Source: Gamsiella multidivaricata (lineage: Eukaryota; Mortierellomycota; Mortierellomycetes; Mortierellales; Mortierellaceae). From it: a DNA stretch of 64,000 nucleotides. This document shows, in pieces, positions 9,048-21,500 of the stretch. A program made the position numbers and the translations under genes. Each line of letters begins with the position of its first letter. Within the stretch, counting starts at the first letter, position 1. Below the pieces are notes generated by a model. The model made no database searches, had not been told where the DNA came from, and worked only from the letters and a program-made list of their open reading frames with translations. The DNA is taken from the NCBI RefSeq assembly GCF_025024155.1, contig NW_026251755.1, positions 1-64,000 on the forward strand, written 5' to 3'.

Positions 9048-12000
9048 CTATGGCATCTTAGAGCCCCTGACCACAAAGCTCTTCGATCGCTGTCGGTTCA
9101 CTTGGGCACTCGAGTCCTGACCAGCTCCAGTCTCTGAAAGATCCAAATGCGAAGGATGTGCCAACTCCAAGCGACCAATCGGTCCCGTCAACCCACCGCG
9201 ACCCGCTGCTCTCGGGGTTGAACTCACACCCACGTCCGCCATATTAATCGTCGTATGTGCAACCTCAGCACCGCCACCACGCGTCGCTGTTTGCTGCGAG
9301 CTCTCGTCGTCTTCGTCGTCGTCATCATCCTCATCGTCATCTTCATCGTCGTGACGATCCACACTGCCGCGTCGAGTGCTCCACATCCCACCGGTCTCAT
9401 ACCCAAACATCAAATTCTCTTTCACATCCATGACCTCGTCATCATCGTCATCTCCAAATATCATGCTAAAGAACGCGCCAGCGGTTCCGCGCACAGCGCC
9501 ATTCTTGCGTGGCAATGTGTCGTGTCCACTCGCTATTGCTGAGCCACCAGAAAACGGGGCGCTAGTGCTGTGAGGGCCATGGTGAATGTTGTTGCCCTGT
9601 CCATGGCTAATCGTATGGCGATGTGCCAGCGGTCCTGCAAAAGTGCTCGAACGCAAAGGCAAAAGCATGGTTGTCGATCTAGTCGTATCCTGTATAAACG
9701 CCACTCTTGGACTCTGGTTCGCTGAAGATGGCTGCTGCGGTAGTAACGAGATGTTGCTTCGATGGGCGCCCGACGGTGACAGGTATGGATGTCGAATACT
9801 GAGGAAAGGTGGTGTCGGTTGTGGCGACAAGGACGCAGTTGGTGAACTGCTACTGGCACCCGGAGCCATACCTCCAATGAACTGAGGAGCCGGTGGCATC
9901 GATGCACTTCGTTTGTATCGCGTGTTGCTGCCGAGCGGTTCGCCGTTGATAGTCATGGTCTGAGGCGGAGAGAGGAACGTCGTTGAGCGAGGCGAACTTG
10001 GCGAGAACTTCCTCATACTTGTCACTGATGCGGAAGGAGTTATCGCATCTGAATGCATTGATTTCGCGGGGCCGCTGGCTTCGAAATCGCTTCCAGGGAT
10101 GCGCTCGCCGTATCCCACCTTGGTGCTATTCACGAACGGGGACCGCGAAGGAGTTCCAGGGCCATCTGTAGAATGACGACTAATCGCCTCGTCCTGGAAA
10201 GACCTCTTTTCGTCATACCTGTCCCAAGGTGAGCCAAGGGGTCCTGAGATGGGGCCGGTGGTACTGGGTGGCGAATCCGAAAGGCACCCCTGCCAATTGG
10301 ACGGCGAAGGTAGAGAGACACTCATGCCATTGTCGGCGTTCGATCCGACCGTGCCCCTACGCTGAGTGTAATATTGATGCTGCTGCTGGTGACCCGCGCT
10401 TAAAGCGGGACTCTGCATGGGCTCATTCTCCTTGTCCTTGATATGGAACTCAAGTTTGCCCGTATTCGCCGAGCTGACCAGCGCAAAATCGATCTCCATG
10501 GTGTCATCCAAGTCCCAGTACTGGTAGAGAGGATTTCTCGGAAGCCAGAGCTTTCGATTCAGAGGCTTGAGTAATGCAGGGTGAATGTACGTCTCAAAGT
10601 CCGAGGTGCGGTCTTGGTAGATATGCTTGCATGGCTTATGTTCAAAATGGGATGTCAGCGGTTGACAGACCATATTTGAGCTTTGGGCGCCAAAGTTCTC
10701 CAGATAAAAACCATCCTCGTCCAGAAAACCAGTTGGGCTACTGACGTACTCTTCTTCTCGTTGTGCAAACTCTCTGGCTATATCCATCGGCCCGTTTATC
10801 GGATTGCCGCCAACTGTGAACAACTTGATGTCGCGGGCGAAGCTGTGTTTGGATGAAGAGTTGTCGATCACGTCACTGGTATGAACCTTGGGCGATAATG
10901 ACTGCTTGGATGCGTTCCAAGGAGCCTTGACATCCTGAAAATCTACAGTTGTGTCCGAATAGCCAAGGTCCGATCCACTTGTAGTTGTATGGTATTCTGT
11001 TTCCTTCTCAGCCCTCTCGGCCTTCTCGTCCAGCTTGGCAGCCGAGTCGCTGTCCACAACAGTTGAAGTGATCGTTCCAGCGATTTTGTCTGACATATCA
11101 CCCTTTTCCTGCTTTTCATATGGACTGGATCGTGAAGCAGTGTGAATGTCTGTGAGAGCCTCTGCATGTGCCTTATCCACAAATACTTTTCCAGGCGCTC
11201 CCTCGGCGGCAGGTAGTATTTCATCCAGCTCTGCATCGCCATTATTTCCACCAATCTTCCTTCGCCGCAGACCGGGTTCCATGATGGCGCTCGAACGGGC
11301 CGAATGCACTTCTGGGGACAAAGGGATCTCATTCATGTTGTACGGCGATTCGTTGTCAAAATTCCGTAATCCTGTATCGAGTGGCAAGAATTTGGTCCTT
11401 GACTTGAAGAGATCGCCACATAGAATCTTGAAATAGATAGTGAAACCCATCAAGGCAACGACAAAGAATCCTGAGAGCAGGGCTTTTTTTAGCCAGAGGA
11501 CACCGACCATTGTAATCTGCATGATGATGAGTCCATCCGTTGTGTACTGGAAGACGTGTCGAAAAAGCTTGCCGCTGTTCTCGTACTTTCGGATGTAACA
11601 GTACGCGAGCTGATGTTTGAAGACTAGGAGTGCAAACGCAAAGTAAACCACGGCAGCGACTAGAATCAATGGGTTGATGAGCGCATAGATGAATGTGATG
11701 ACCATGGCGAGAATGAGCTGTGGGTAATAATAGTAGTACTGGAATGCCCACGGAGTGTTGGCTCGTTGAAGGGACCGAGGTGTTGGGGTCAGCTTGCGAG
11801 ATGTGACAAAAGCGTGAATCACCAGCTGCGCCCAGATTTGGACGAGCTCCAATGCATGTGTGCAGGTGTTGAAGATGATATAGTACACAAAGAATGTCGA
11901 TCCAGCGGGCAAGCTATCCGCGAGCATCGTAAATATGTTGGTTGGCTGCTGGATCAAGGTAATGATTGACTTGAGGATGGCGGTTCCGATCATGAAGACA

Positions 12001-14199
12001 AAGAGTACGTTGAAGATCAGGAAGTGATAGTAGCGACGGAACACATTTCCCTCTAGGGCTGAATGTGACACTGGCAGCTCCTGCTTTGAAATTTCTATTG
12101 TGCAGGAACAAAGGTGCTCGAATGTCAGTATGGTCTTCTTTACGTACTCTGCAGATTGCGATAGCAGTAATGACATGTTTACCAAGAATGATCATGGGCG
12201 CCAGGGCGAGAAAGATGGTCACGAAAACGATGGGCAGGACGTTTTCCAGCAATGACTGCATTAGTGGCGACGCCCTCAGAATAGGCTCCAAGAACTTGAA
12301 CTTTTCCGACAGGGCCACAATGGAAGTCATGATCAAGAAGGACGACGTGGGGAAGATCCAAAAGACGATCAGAACCCTATGATTAATTTAAGAATCAAAG
12401 TTGTTTAGAACCGTCCCTCTGGTGCATGATGAATTACATGCCAATCTGTCAAAATGAACAATGAGAGCAATTGGATATGCTTCGGAGGCAGGTTTTTCCC
12501 TATCTATGCAAACTTACCAGATGCTCAGGTTCACAACCACAGATCTCGAGAACCGGTTTCGAAAGCTGGCCGTCAAATTGCTCCAAAGCACATCTCGTGG
12601 CTCCATCGCCAAACGCACGTTCAGCCCCTGCGGCCTCGAGTCGATCTTGGCCTGGGCACACAACTGAGCAGACAAATGATGCTTGAACGTGACAAAGCCA
12701 AAGGAGGTCGACTTGTAACGCAAAGACCCGTCCCGCAGCTCTCCAACTTTGCGATCCAGCTTGTTGTATTTCTTGACGAGATAATCGATCGACCTAACAC
12801 GATCGCTTCCTTTGAATCGGCTTGCTGGCCTTGTCGGCTGAAGCCTGTCCAAAACATGACGATCTATCACTGCGAGTGCATCCCAGATAGTGAGGCGTGG
12901 TGAAGCCAGGGACATGCTGGATCCGATTTGCTGTCCCGTCTCCTCTCCACCGTGGACATAAATGTCAATAATGTCGGAATGATGTGATAGAGCTGAGAGC
13001 GGAACGTTGAGCTGGGGTTGTGAATTGGAATGGGCCTTGGCTTCCCGTTTGTGGACAAAGATAGATTTGCGCACCTTGCAGTACTGCTTCTTATCCTTGT
13101 GTAGGCCCTGCACCATTTCCCCTAACACTGCGCCATCCGTGCTTTGAATTGCCGTAGAGTCCTTACTCGACTGCTGCAAAAGGAGTCGCTGCAATGTTGC
13201 TATATGGGATGAGTCCACAAGAAATTTTCCACGCTTGATGCTCTCCATGGCCGCCTGCGCCAGTTCGATGTGCGCCTTCTCCAGCATGTTCAGAGCACTT
13301 TCTCTCCGGTCAATCTTTCGACTGAGGCGACCGCAATGCTGCACCACCGTCGCAGACTCGACCGGACCCATCTTGAGCGATTCGAAATACTGCTTTAAGG
13401 CAGCATCCGAGCGAAGGTTGGATGGTAGGTGACTGATGAAAATGGACCGCTCTGCGATTTCGCCTTGCCGAATGCGCTGAAGAGTATACTCTCGTCGAAG
13501 ATCCATCCATTGCCAATAGTTTTTGAAGAGAAGGAACATCCAGGTGATAGTGACCACATATGTAAGGATGACATGGGCCCACAACAAGTCCGAGCCGTCC
13601 TTGAGGTTGGCGATGCTCAACCGCTGGACCTCCGTAGAGGTGCCTCCACCTGTGTAATGAATTGGGAAAAGAATAATGCCGGCAACGACCGCATTGAAAA
13701 CACAGAACTGAAGGCACATCTTGAGGAACCGCAAAAACATGACTGCGTCTAATCCAACATTGGCGATATAGAACTCTTCTGAGAGCTTTATCGTTGGCAT
13801 TATCCATCCTAGAAACTTCATCGATGTTGGTGGCGACGGGTTCCTGTGAATATGATGAAGTGCGTAAAAACGTTAGATGTGTTCTAATTTACACGTAAGA
13901 CAATTAAGGCGGGAGATAGGAGCCAAGGTATGGGCTGTGGGCGAGATGCATAGATTTTGACAGTTGGCGAAAACTCCGTTCATAAAACATGATGCCAGGC
14001 ACAACAATGGATATGAATTGACGAAATGTATTTACACTTGGAGTCGACAGCGGGGTGAATAGAGGTACTGGAGTGTCTTCTTGCGTCGGTTCCATTCGAA
14101 GAGGCCGATGCAGACAACACTGATACCGACACTGAGGCCAATCTGGGTTACCAGGCCGTTGAAGGTCTGCACCAGATAGCGGCTCTGGTAGTCCGACAT
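9048..14199 (-). CDS. OSCA/CSC1-type calcium-permeable channel (DUF221 family) with a very long C-terminal tail
   Basis: Four exons join in frame: 14199-14036, 13843-12518, 12376-12183 and 12094-9048, giving 1,576 residues. Introns have GTAAAT, GTAAGT and GTAAAC donors. The first ATG gives MSDYQSRYLVQTF followed by a membrane segment and LQYLYSPR, then FLGWIMPTIKLSEEFYIAN, the standard N-terminus (RSN1_TM). A cytosolic domain follows, containing RQGEIAERSIFISHLPSN and FGFVTFKHHLSAQLCAQ. After that comes the pore region with IFPTSSFLIMTSIVALSEKF, ENVLPIVFVTIFLALAPMI and FRRYYHFLIFNVLFVFMI. This family forms mechanosensitive or osmosensitive cation channels; yeast relatives are Csc1, Rsn1 and Phm7. 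After the last membrane helices some 750 residues remain. They are Ser/Pro-rich with repeated RRGS/SPS patches and an Asp/Glu run near the end, and are probably a disordered regulatory tail. It is divergently transcribed from the FAD monooxygenase. The membrane part is certain; the role of the tail is unknown. Confidence 0.92.
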
Positions 14200-15643
14200 G
14201 TCTGGTGCACTCAATCGACCTTAAGAAACGAAGAAACAAATCCCTTTGAGGCTCTCCTGCACGACTGATGGAGTGATGAGTAAGAGGTGGTGGTCAGAGG
14301 CAGGGCGGTGAATGACAAACAGGGAGAGAGGGAAGAGATTAAGTGAGGGAGAAGAGATGAGTGATGAGGATGGTCGGAGGATGATCAGAGAAGAGAATCG
14401 TTCTTCCTAGCACGACTGATGAAGGAAAAAAGGCAATCCTTCTTATGCTGCACTGCACTTGTTTTCTGCCGTGTGTGCGGTAGACTAGTAGACTATGGAG
14501 GAAGTGGAATCAGGGATATTGGAGTGAACCAGGATGGATAGTATGGCCGTGTGAAGAATAGGCGGGTGAAGGGCGAGGACGATGGAGACACAAGGAGGGA
14601 AAGTAGGAAACAGCTGATGAAATGAAGTAGGGTGTACCAATATGGGGCCCAGATGGTGGTACAGATGGTGGTACAGGGTATGCGAATATGCAGCAAGCTG
14701 CAGCCAGACGAATCAAACAGCCCTGCTCCAAACATAGGCCAAGCAGGGGCCTGCGGAGATTGGCTCCTGTGTCAATCATATCCAGGGCATAGCGCTAACA
14801 TAGACTAGCCGAGTCAGTCTCTCAGAAATACTGCATCAAAAAGTATGTCATCGAACCCCACCAGAAAGGCATCTTCAGTCCCTTCTAGAGAAGATCCGAT
14901 GCACTCATTCATTTCCCTGGCTTCATAGAATATCTCGATTGAAAACGGGTGTGCTTTTAAATTATTTGAATGATCGTCATATCCATCGTAACCCAGCGCA
15001 ATGCCAGCATTCTCCTCGCTTGCAGAGTCGTGTTAGCATAGTGCTCTGTAGAAACCCCTCCCCAATTGGAAGGGATGGCGGTAAGTAGTGAAAGGAAAGC
15101 AGAGAAGGACCGAAGGACCGAAGAAAGAAAGAAAAAGAAAACTCGGCTTGCTGTGCATTATTATGAATCACGCACTGGTGCAGATGTCGTCTTTCTAGTT
15201 GTCTGATTGGCGTCAAAGAATGCGCGTTGTTCCTGCCCCGCAGAGCGACAAACAGGCGGCCAGGAGGAGGGGGCACGGTTCCTGAAAGACAATCTCTGCG
15301 GGTGATAGCCTCAGCAAAAAAGATCAGAGAAAAGAAACAAACAAACAACAACAGTAACAGCGACAAATATGTTAGTCTAAATCGCTCATGTCGCCCGTGT
15401 ACCTTCTCGTGCCATCGATCGTAATAATGAATGTTGTGCATATTTCCGATAGGCGTATGAATTCTGTGCCCAGCCCTGTTGGATCCTGGGTACAGACCCT
15501 CGGTAGAGGGGGAACACCAGGGAAGCATGGTAGACAGACACAAACAACAGCAGACGTTCGATCCCATCTCTCATCTCTTCATCTTCCATTCTTGCTTCAT
15601 CCCCATTCAACCTCCACTCTTTCTTTTGAAAACAGTAAATAAA
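14200..15643. other. Shared upstream region between two divergent genes
   Basis: About 1.4 kb between the channel and monooxygenase start codons. I see A/G-rich tracts and a CT-rich stretch before the monooxygenase ATG, but no supported coding region. Longer open frames here are low-complexity. Confidence 0.45.
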
Positions 15644-17632
15644 ATGTCGTCCTCTGATACCACAGATACAGCCAAAGGAAAGCCCATGGTGCTCATTGTG
15701 GGCGCTGGTCTAGCTGGCCTGTTGATGGGCACTCTGCTCGAGCGTATGAATGTACCATACACTATCTTTGAGAGGGCCTCCGCGATCAAAGCTCTTGGGG
15801 TAAGAACATTACTCAGCTCACACTTCGTATACGCCAGACAAGCGCGATCGATCTAAAACCGCCTATATTGCTCAAGTCGGTGATGACCCTTGGTGCAAAC
15901 ATTCTCCCAGTCTTTGAACAGCTGGGGATCCTAGAAGACCTCAAGAAGATCGCATTGCCAGCCACTTCAATCGACATGTATAACGTTGAAATGAAAAAGA
16001 TAGGCTCCGTTGGCATGAAAGGCCGAAAAGAGATGTATGTTCATATCTTTATTCAGGTAAAAAAAAATAGTGCCCTCATTTCTCTTTTCATTCCATAGCC
16101 GTTAACGTTTTCTCTTTCCCTCGCTCCCTACCTTCTACATATTCCAGTACTGGCTACGAGGATTACACCTTCCCGAGACCCAGACTCTATGAGATCCTAC
16201 TCAAGCAGATTCCTACGCACAAGGTCCTCATGGGTAAAAAAGTCCTCAAGATTGACGAGAAGGACAATCAGGCCCGTATTCACTGCGCCGACAAGACCAT
16301 CTACGTGGGAGACATCCTGATTGGGGCCGACGGTATCCATAGTGGTGTGCGTCAGAGCATGTTCAAGCACCTCAACCAAGAAGGTTTGCTCCCTACATCC
16401 GATACTGAAGATTACTCGATCGGCTTTACTCTGGTCACTGGTGTCGCTACACCTAAAGATCCATCGAAATATCCCCAGCTCAAGGACCCATTCATTCACT
16501 TTTCTACAATCCTCGGTGGAAATCTCCGTGCTGTGAGTGAACGATCCATGGAGCTGCACAACACAATGTGTCCTATGGAGACATGCACATGTTAATCAAC
16601 GATGCACTCTTATTCTTGTCGTATACTAGTGGAGTGCGAATAACGCCCCCGATAACCAAATATGCTGGGGGTTCGTAACGCAGTTCGCAAGTGTAGAGGA
16701 GGCCAGAAAACAACAATTTCGGAACTCGGAATGGGGCGCTGAGACGAGCGACGCATACATCAAGGAGTTTTATGATCTCCCGTGTCCCTTTGGCGGCATC
16801 ATGGGCGACCTGGTGGACGATACCCCTCATGAACTCATCTCGAAAGTCTTTGTTGAAGAAAAGCTCTTCGATACATGGTACTATGGCTGCACAGTTCTGA
16901 TCGGTGACTGTAAGCGGTATTTCTTGCCTTTCTGACCTTGAACATGAACTTGACGTTCTGCATTGATCTTCTACTAACGCGCATTTTATTTTCTGCTTTT
17001 TTCTCCTCCGTCTGATGGCAGCCTGCCACAAGGTACTGTGCGCTTTCTTCTATCTAGGCGATTTTTACTAAAAAAAAAAAATCGCGAGTATCACTCTAAC
17101 ATTGGTCACAACTGCATGCCTTGCCATATACAGATGCTGCCGGGCGGTGGACAGGGCGCCGTGAATGCCATGCAGGACGCCGTTGTCCTGGCGAACTGCC
17201 TATATGACCTTGTCGATATCACACCCCAGAGTATTACTGCAGCATTCCAGGATTACTATGACCAGCGCTACCCTCGTGCAAAGGCCATGCTGGAGAATAG
17301 CAAGATGATGTCCAAAATTTCCATCGGCCAGGTAAACAATGAGATGAAAGCCCTCTTAAACGCCATTTTCGAATGCTTTGCTTGCAAACACTAAGCGTCC
17401 GATATCGGCATGTTGTAACACCTAGACGTTCTGGCAGCGAGTGGCGCGACATGTGCTGTTCAATTACATGCCGGAGTCGACTATGCAGCATATCTATGCC
17501 AAAAAGTCGGCATATCGGCCCCAAATCAACTGGATGCCCTTTGTAGAGAATCGAGGAACTGGACCTGTTCTTCCCCAAAAGCTGTCGAGACGATATACGG
17601 AGGAACTTTCTACAACGGGTACTGTCGTCTAA
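15644..17632 (+). CDS. FAD-dependent monooxygenase (salicylate hydroxylase/UbiH-like fold)
   Basis: Seven exons close in frame: 15644-15799, 15877-16034, 16148-16532, 16630-16909, 17022-17032, 17134-17331 and 17426-17632, giving 464 residues. The three FAD-binding motifs are all present: the N-terminal dinucleotide fold VLIVGAGLAGLLMGTLLER, the DG motif GADGIHSGVRQ and the GD motif LIGDSCHKMLPGGGQGA. These place it in the class A flavoprotein monooxygenases, which hydroxylate small organic substrates with NAD(P)H and O2. The substrate cannot be read from sequence. There is no signal peptide, so it is probably cytosolic. One exon is only 11 bases long; it encodes the CHK of the GD motif, and without it the motif is lost, so I trust it. 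The leader is CT-rich. No partner enzymes lie next to it, so a biosynthetic cluster is not suggested. Confidence 0.9.
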
Positions 17633-17957
17633 TTGTGTTCTGTCTTTCATATCGTGATGGCATACCCTTGTAGACATCGAGAATAAATAAATAAAGGATC
17701 GTCCTGTACATGTGCATAAACTATGAAGAAACCCAAGCATGTCCCCATTTGGATCAGATATCTTGTCATCCGCCTCAACCTGAGCGCCCTGCTTCTTGTG
17801 CGACAAAGTCAGAATGCCAAGCGCAAGCAAACCAAGGATTCTTGAGATACATAGTAGAAATAAATTAAGGTTATGTCGACTTTAGAAAGACTGTTCAGCA
17901 CACAGCTCGCAAAAGGGCGTATAAATACGATGCAGCGCCACTAATTGCATCTCCTCA
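17633..17957. other. Intergenic with TATA promoter of the His-rich gene
   Basis: Holds the 3' flank of the monooxygenase (AATAAATAAATAAAGG near 17681, a possible polyadenylation signal) and the TATA box listed next. Confidence 0.5.
17920..17927 (+). promoter_or_regulatory. TATA box (TATAAATA) of the His-rich small protein gene
   Basis: A consensus TATAAATA lies 31 bases before the ATG of the His-rich protein. Transcription would therefore begin only a few bases before the start codon, an unusually short leader. Confidence 0.6.
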
Positions 17958-18365
17958 ATGTCAGACCAAGATCACACCCACCACAGCGTCGCCGACGACT
18001 CCCACACTCACTCTCATTGTGATTCACACATGGATGCAGGACCCTCGGACTCGTTCTCCCACTCTCACGTAGTAACCATCGACCCACCCGCGTATGCGGA
18101 CTTCAAACCTTTGAGTAGTTCTAAGTACTCGCAACCTCACCAAGGACACGGACACAATCACGGCCATGGTCATCACCACCCAAATCGTGGTCATCACCAC
18201 CCAAACCATGGTCATCACTACTCAAATCATGCACACCGCGGACGCCAAGGGCATTGCCCTCCACACCATCATGCATGCTACGAGACTCCGCACCAGCCTG
18301 TAGGGTACGGATCGTGCACGCAAAGTGGACCTTACGAACATTGTCCTCAAGGTAACGAAAACTGA
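17958..18365 (+). CDS. Small histidine-rich, probable metal-binding protein (135 aa)
   Basis: A single-exon frame from ATG at 17958. By hand count 31 of 135 residues are His (about 23 percent), mostly in HxH and HHH groups. A central repeat is built on GHHHPNRG / GHHHPNHG / GHHYSNH (about residues 72-92), preceded by GHGHNHGHGH. Five Cys and the acidic N-terminus MSDQDHTHHSVADDSH add further possible ligands. There is no signal peptide or membrane segment. Such composition is typical of proteins that hold zinc, nickel or copper, comparable in chemistry to bacterial nickel storage proteins and His-rich loops of zinc transporters, but I recognise no family. The close TATA box and non-random start support expression. 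The repeat is also readable at DNA level (GGTCATCACCACCCAAA units), so it may vary in length between strains. Confidence 0.7.
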   Translation: MSDQDHTHHSVADDSHTHSHCDSHMDAGPSDSFSHSHVVTIDPPAYADFKPLSSSKYSQPHQGHGHNHGHGHHHPNRGHHHPNHGHHYSNHAHRGRQGHCPPHHHACYETPHQPVGYGSCTQSGPYEHCPQGNEN

Positions 18366-18464
18366 AAACATCAATGAATTTATACGAGTATGACCAAAAC
18401 GCGTCATTATATATGCACGCGTACACTTATTACATTGCAATACCCCCAGAGACATCAGGCTTCA

Positions 18465-18502
<38 letters not shown>

Positions 18503-21500
18503 TCTTTTCATTGTACTATGGGCCTTCATGTACAAACTTTGAGAAAGCATATACTTCTGCTAATGAAATCTGATGTCGAGTTGTTGGTTGTGATAAACGG
18601 TGAGACTTTTCATGTCCCTCCACGGACTTGGCCAGAAGACTAATTTTCTAAACATATAATCACCACGTTCTCACCTTCGATCGTAGGATATCCAATAGCT
18701 ACTCCAGAAGTAGAGCGCGACTCTTGCGCGCGAGCATTCGGTTACATCCTCCTTGGCCACTTATTCTTCTTAATTGAGATACTCATATTCGCTTATCGAT
18801 TATATTAAAGAATGACGCGACTTGGATCTATCAAGGCGTCTCAATAACCCTCCTCCTCCCTCTCCTCTTCCTTTTTTTTTTTTTTTTAGAGCCCCACCCT
18901 GATATTTACTTGCGTGAATATCCTATTGTTGATGCCTTTACTTGCTTGTTTTGCTTTGCTGGAGAGGAAGCTCTGCAGTAGGCTGATTAATTCGCATGGT
19001 CAATCGATTGTCTACAAAAAAAATAGCACCCAAGGCAAGTCCACGGCTTCTAGTCGTTTGGTTCATCTCTCTCAACCCTTTCGTGTCAATTCTGGCAGTT
19101 GTTGTTCCTACATCGCTATCGACCTATATCTGTTGCTCGGTCACCTTTGCGATCCTCCATTCGTACACATCGCCGATTTTATCTTCATCAACACTCCTTT
19201 CATTATCATCCATACATCCCCCCCCCCCCTCGTTTCCTTCGTCCTTGGGGATGGGGGATGGCTGAAATAAATTAACGGATCAGATCAACGCACGCATCAT
19301 CACAATGCTGATCTCTTTCGCGATAACAGATCTCTGGCGGTTTTCATGACCAGTACACCATCGAGGTAGTGCGCAAATCACTCCACCGCGAGGTCACGTA
19401 CCGCAAAGACATTGCCGCAAGGCAGGATGTTTGCAGAACTGCATACAGCGCACATTCATCCCAACCATTTTTCCTGTACCATTAGTTTATGTGCTTGGCT
19501 GGTGGAGCATCGTCCATTCCGTCGTAGGCGACGCCACGCACACTGCGGACACACGCGTAGTCCGGTTGTTTGATGAAGAGATGACCAACGTCAAGACTAA
19601 GGCGGCAAAGACGCAACTGGAGCCGAGATGTACAACGTAGAGGCATAGAATTAGTCTAGCCTTAAACTGTACTTCCTGTCGCGTATGCTCACTCGAGAAT
19701 AAGCCTAAGATGCTGTCGTCATACGCCTGCACCATGACAACCCCCATCTCGAGTTGAAGCAGTTAGGATCGAAGTGCCAAAGGCCTCCAGTCAGTGCAAC
19801 CATATCCTATCTACAAGAGCAATCTTTCAAGGGGCCTTTGAACCATTGAAAAGAGTTCTAAAGGCTGATTTCCCACAGGATCGGTGCGTTAGTAGTGGTT
19901 AGAGATGGTTGCCCCAAAGTTCGAGTATCGGCGTGCCATTTATGGTTTCGCCTGGGGAATATCTTAAGAACCTGAATATCCTAAAGGACTTTGACGGCTT
20001 ACTTGAATTCGTATTCAGAGCAGTATGCTCCAGCTCCAACTCCCTACTTGAGGCTCTAGCCGAAGCCTTTGAGCGCTGTATATAGCGCACTGTGGGCAAG
20101 TTTTTCATGGGGCTGTCAATGTAGGAGGATGTTATTTAATAAAATAGTTAATGAGTATTGTTGAAAAACGACAAACAATCATATTATGGCGGTATAGTTT
20201 CAAGAAGAGAAAGGAATGGTAGTTCCTCGTGCCTGGGTAACCCTGTAACTTGAAGCATTTTGCGGATCATGGGTCGAATCAATCCCCTTCTACAGGTACA
20301 TGGACTTGGCATTAGCTTGTCCTAGGACGTTTTCATAACATTTTTTTCTCACACCTAAAAAAAATGAAGCTTTTTCGTTAGGCCTATGTTCTTCCACGAC
20401 AATTGATAAAATCAGTCTGACGAATGGGATGGTCTCTATTCATCGCGACTTGGTCAACATCTTTCGATGGTTTGTGAAGAAACAACTGTAAGGCTGTATG
20501 GACTTCGTGCTGCGCCCAAAATCAAATCTTTCAAGTACTACGTGAATGGGCTCAGCTCTCACTGGCGTTGCGCTCCCTAATCGATAAGCTTTAGAAGCGC
20601 CTGATCCACAGCGTGTCTTTATTTTTGTATACAGCCATGCAAAGTAGATTAAAGGCCACTCCCGTGTACGATAATCCTTTTCTGCCTATTGCCATGTCTG
20701 TGCGTCGTAGGTCGTGTGTCGTGTCCGTACCATGGGTCCCCATACGAGAGGAATCTTTTTGCAGACATGGTTTCAAGCTCAGGGTCAAACCTAGTACTTT
20801 GGTCATTCTGCACGATTCATCAGACATTACGATGAATAAGCGCATGTAGAGCTGATCTTTGTTGGCTTTACGTGGAAGTCAGCCGGTGATTTGCAGCTAA
20901 CACGTGCCTCATGTACCGGATCAGGTGTACGTCCATGGATGGGTCCTTTGGCCACCAAATGCACTGGTGCGTTAAAGGTGTGGTACTATGCAGAATAAAT
21001 CCCATGTGTGAGGACCAAGACCAAACGAGGACACTCATGGAGCGAACGGAAACGATGACGAATAAGCACCACCAAAGGACGTAGGAAGGTGTTTGCTGGA
21101 AGATAATGGTCTACCCAGGGATTTTTATTAGGGGTGCTGTTTCTTCAAGAGCGCCGCAGTGTGTATTTCAATGTATAGAAATGAACACACACGTGCTTTC
21201 ATATTTGCTGCGCGTTTTTAGTTGGTGCTTGCTGTTGGTCTGTGGTGCATGTTAATGAATGCATGATGCAGCGAAATGGGCCACGCGCAGTATGGATCGA
21301 ATAGTTTGCTCTGTCTGTCAGCTCGATCTACTTGGTCTAGTCGTCACTGCTTCGATGGTGTGAAAACGAGGTTGTTTGCAGAACAGTGTCGAATGGTGTT
21401 TTTTCTCGACGGAGATGATATTTAAAGCAAGTAGTAGTTAGAATACATGTTATTGATATGAAGAACGGTCCTTTCTTAAGCTCCCCCTTGACTCCCTGCT

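Noticed and set aside
14977..15567. 196-codon minus-strand frame upstream of the monooxygenase
   Set aside because: Low-complexity (Leu/Phe/Ser runs from A/G-rich DNA), no domain, and it covers the expected promoter and leader of the monooxygenase.
20240..20300. Possible tRNA because of a GGGTCGAATCAAT word
   Set aside because: It resembles a B box, but I could not build an acceptor stem or an A box at proper distance. No tRNA or rRNA gene was found in the window.
20591..20849. Possible second Tc1 transposase relic
   Set aside because: Only FIVMSDES resembles the family and the following sequence does not continue convincingly in any frame, so I do not list it as an element.
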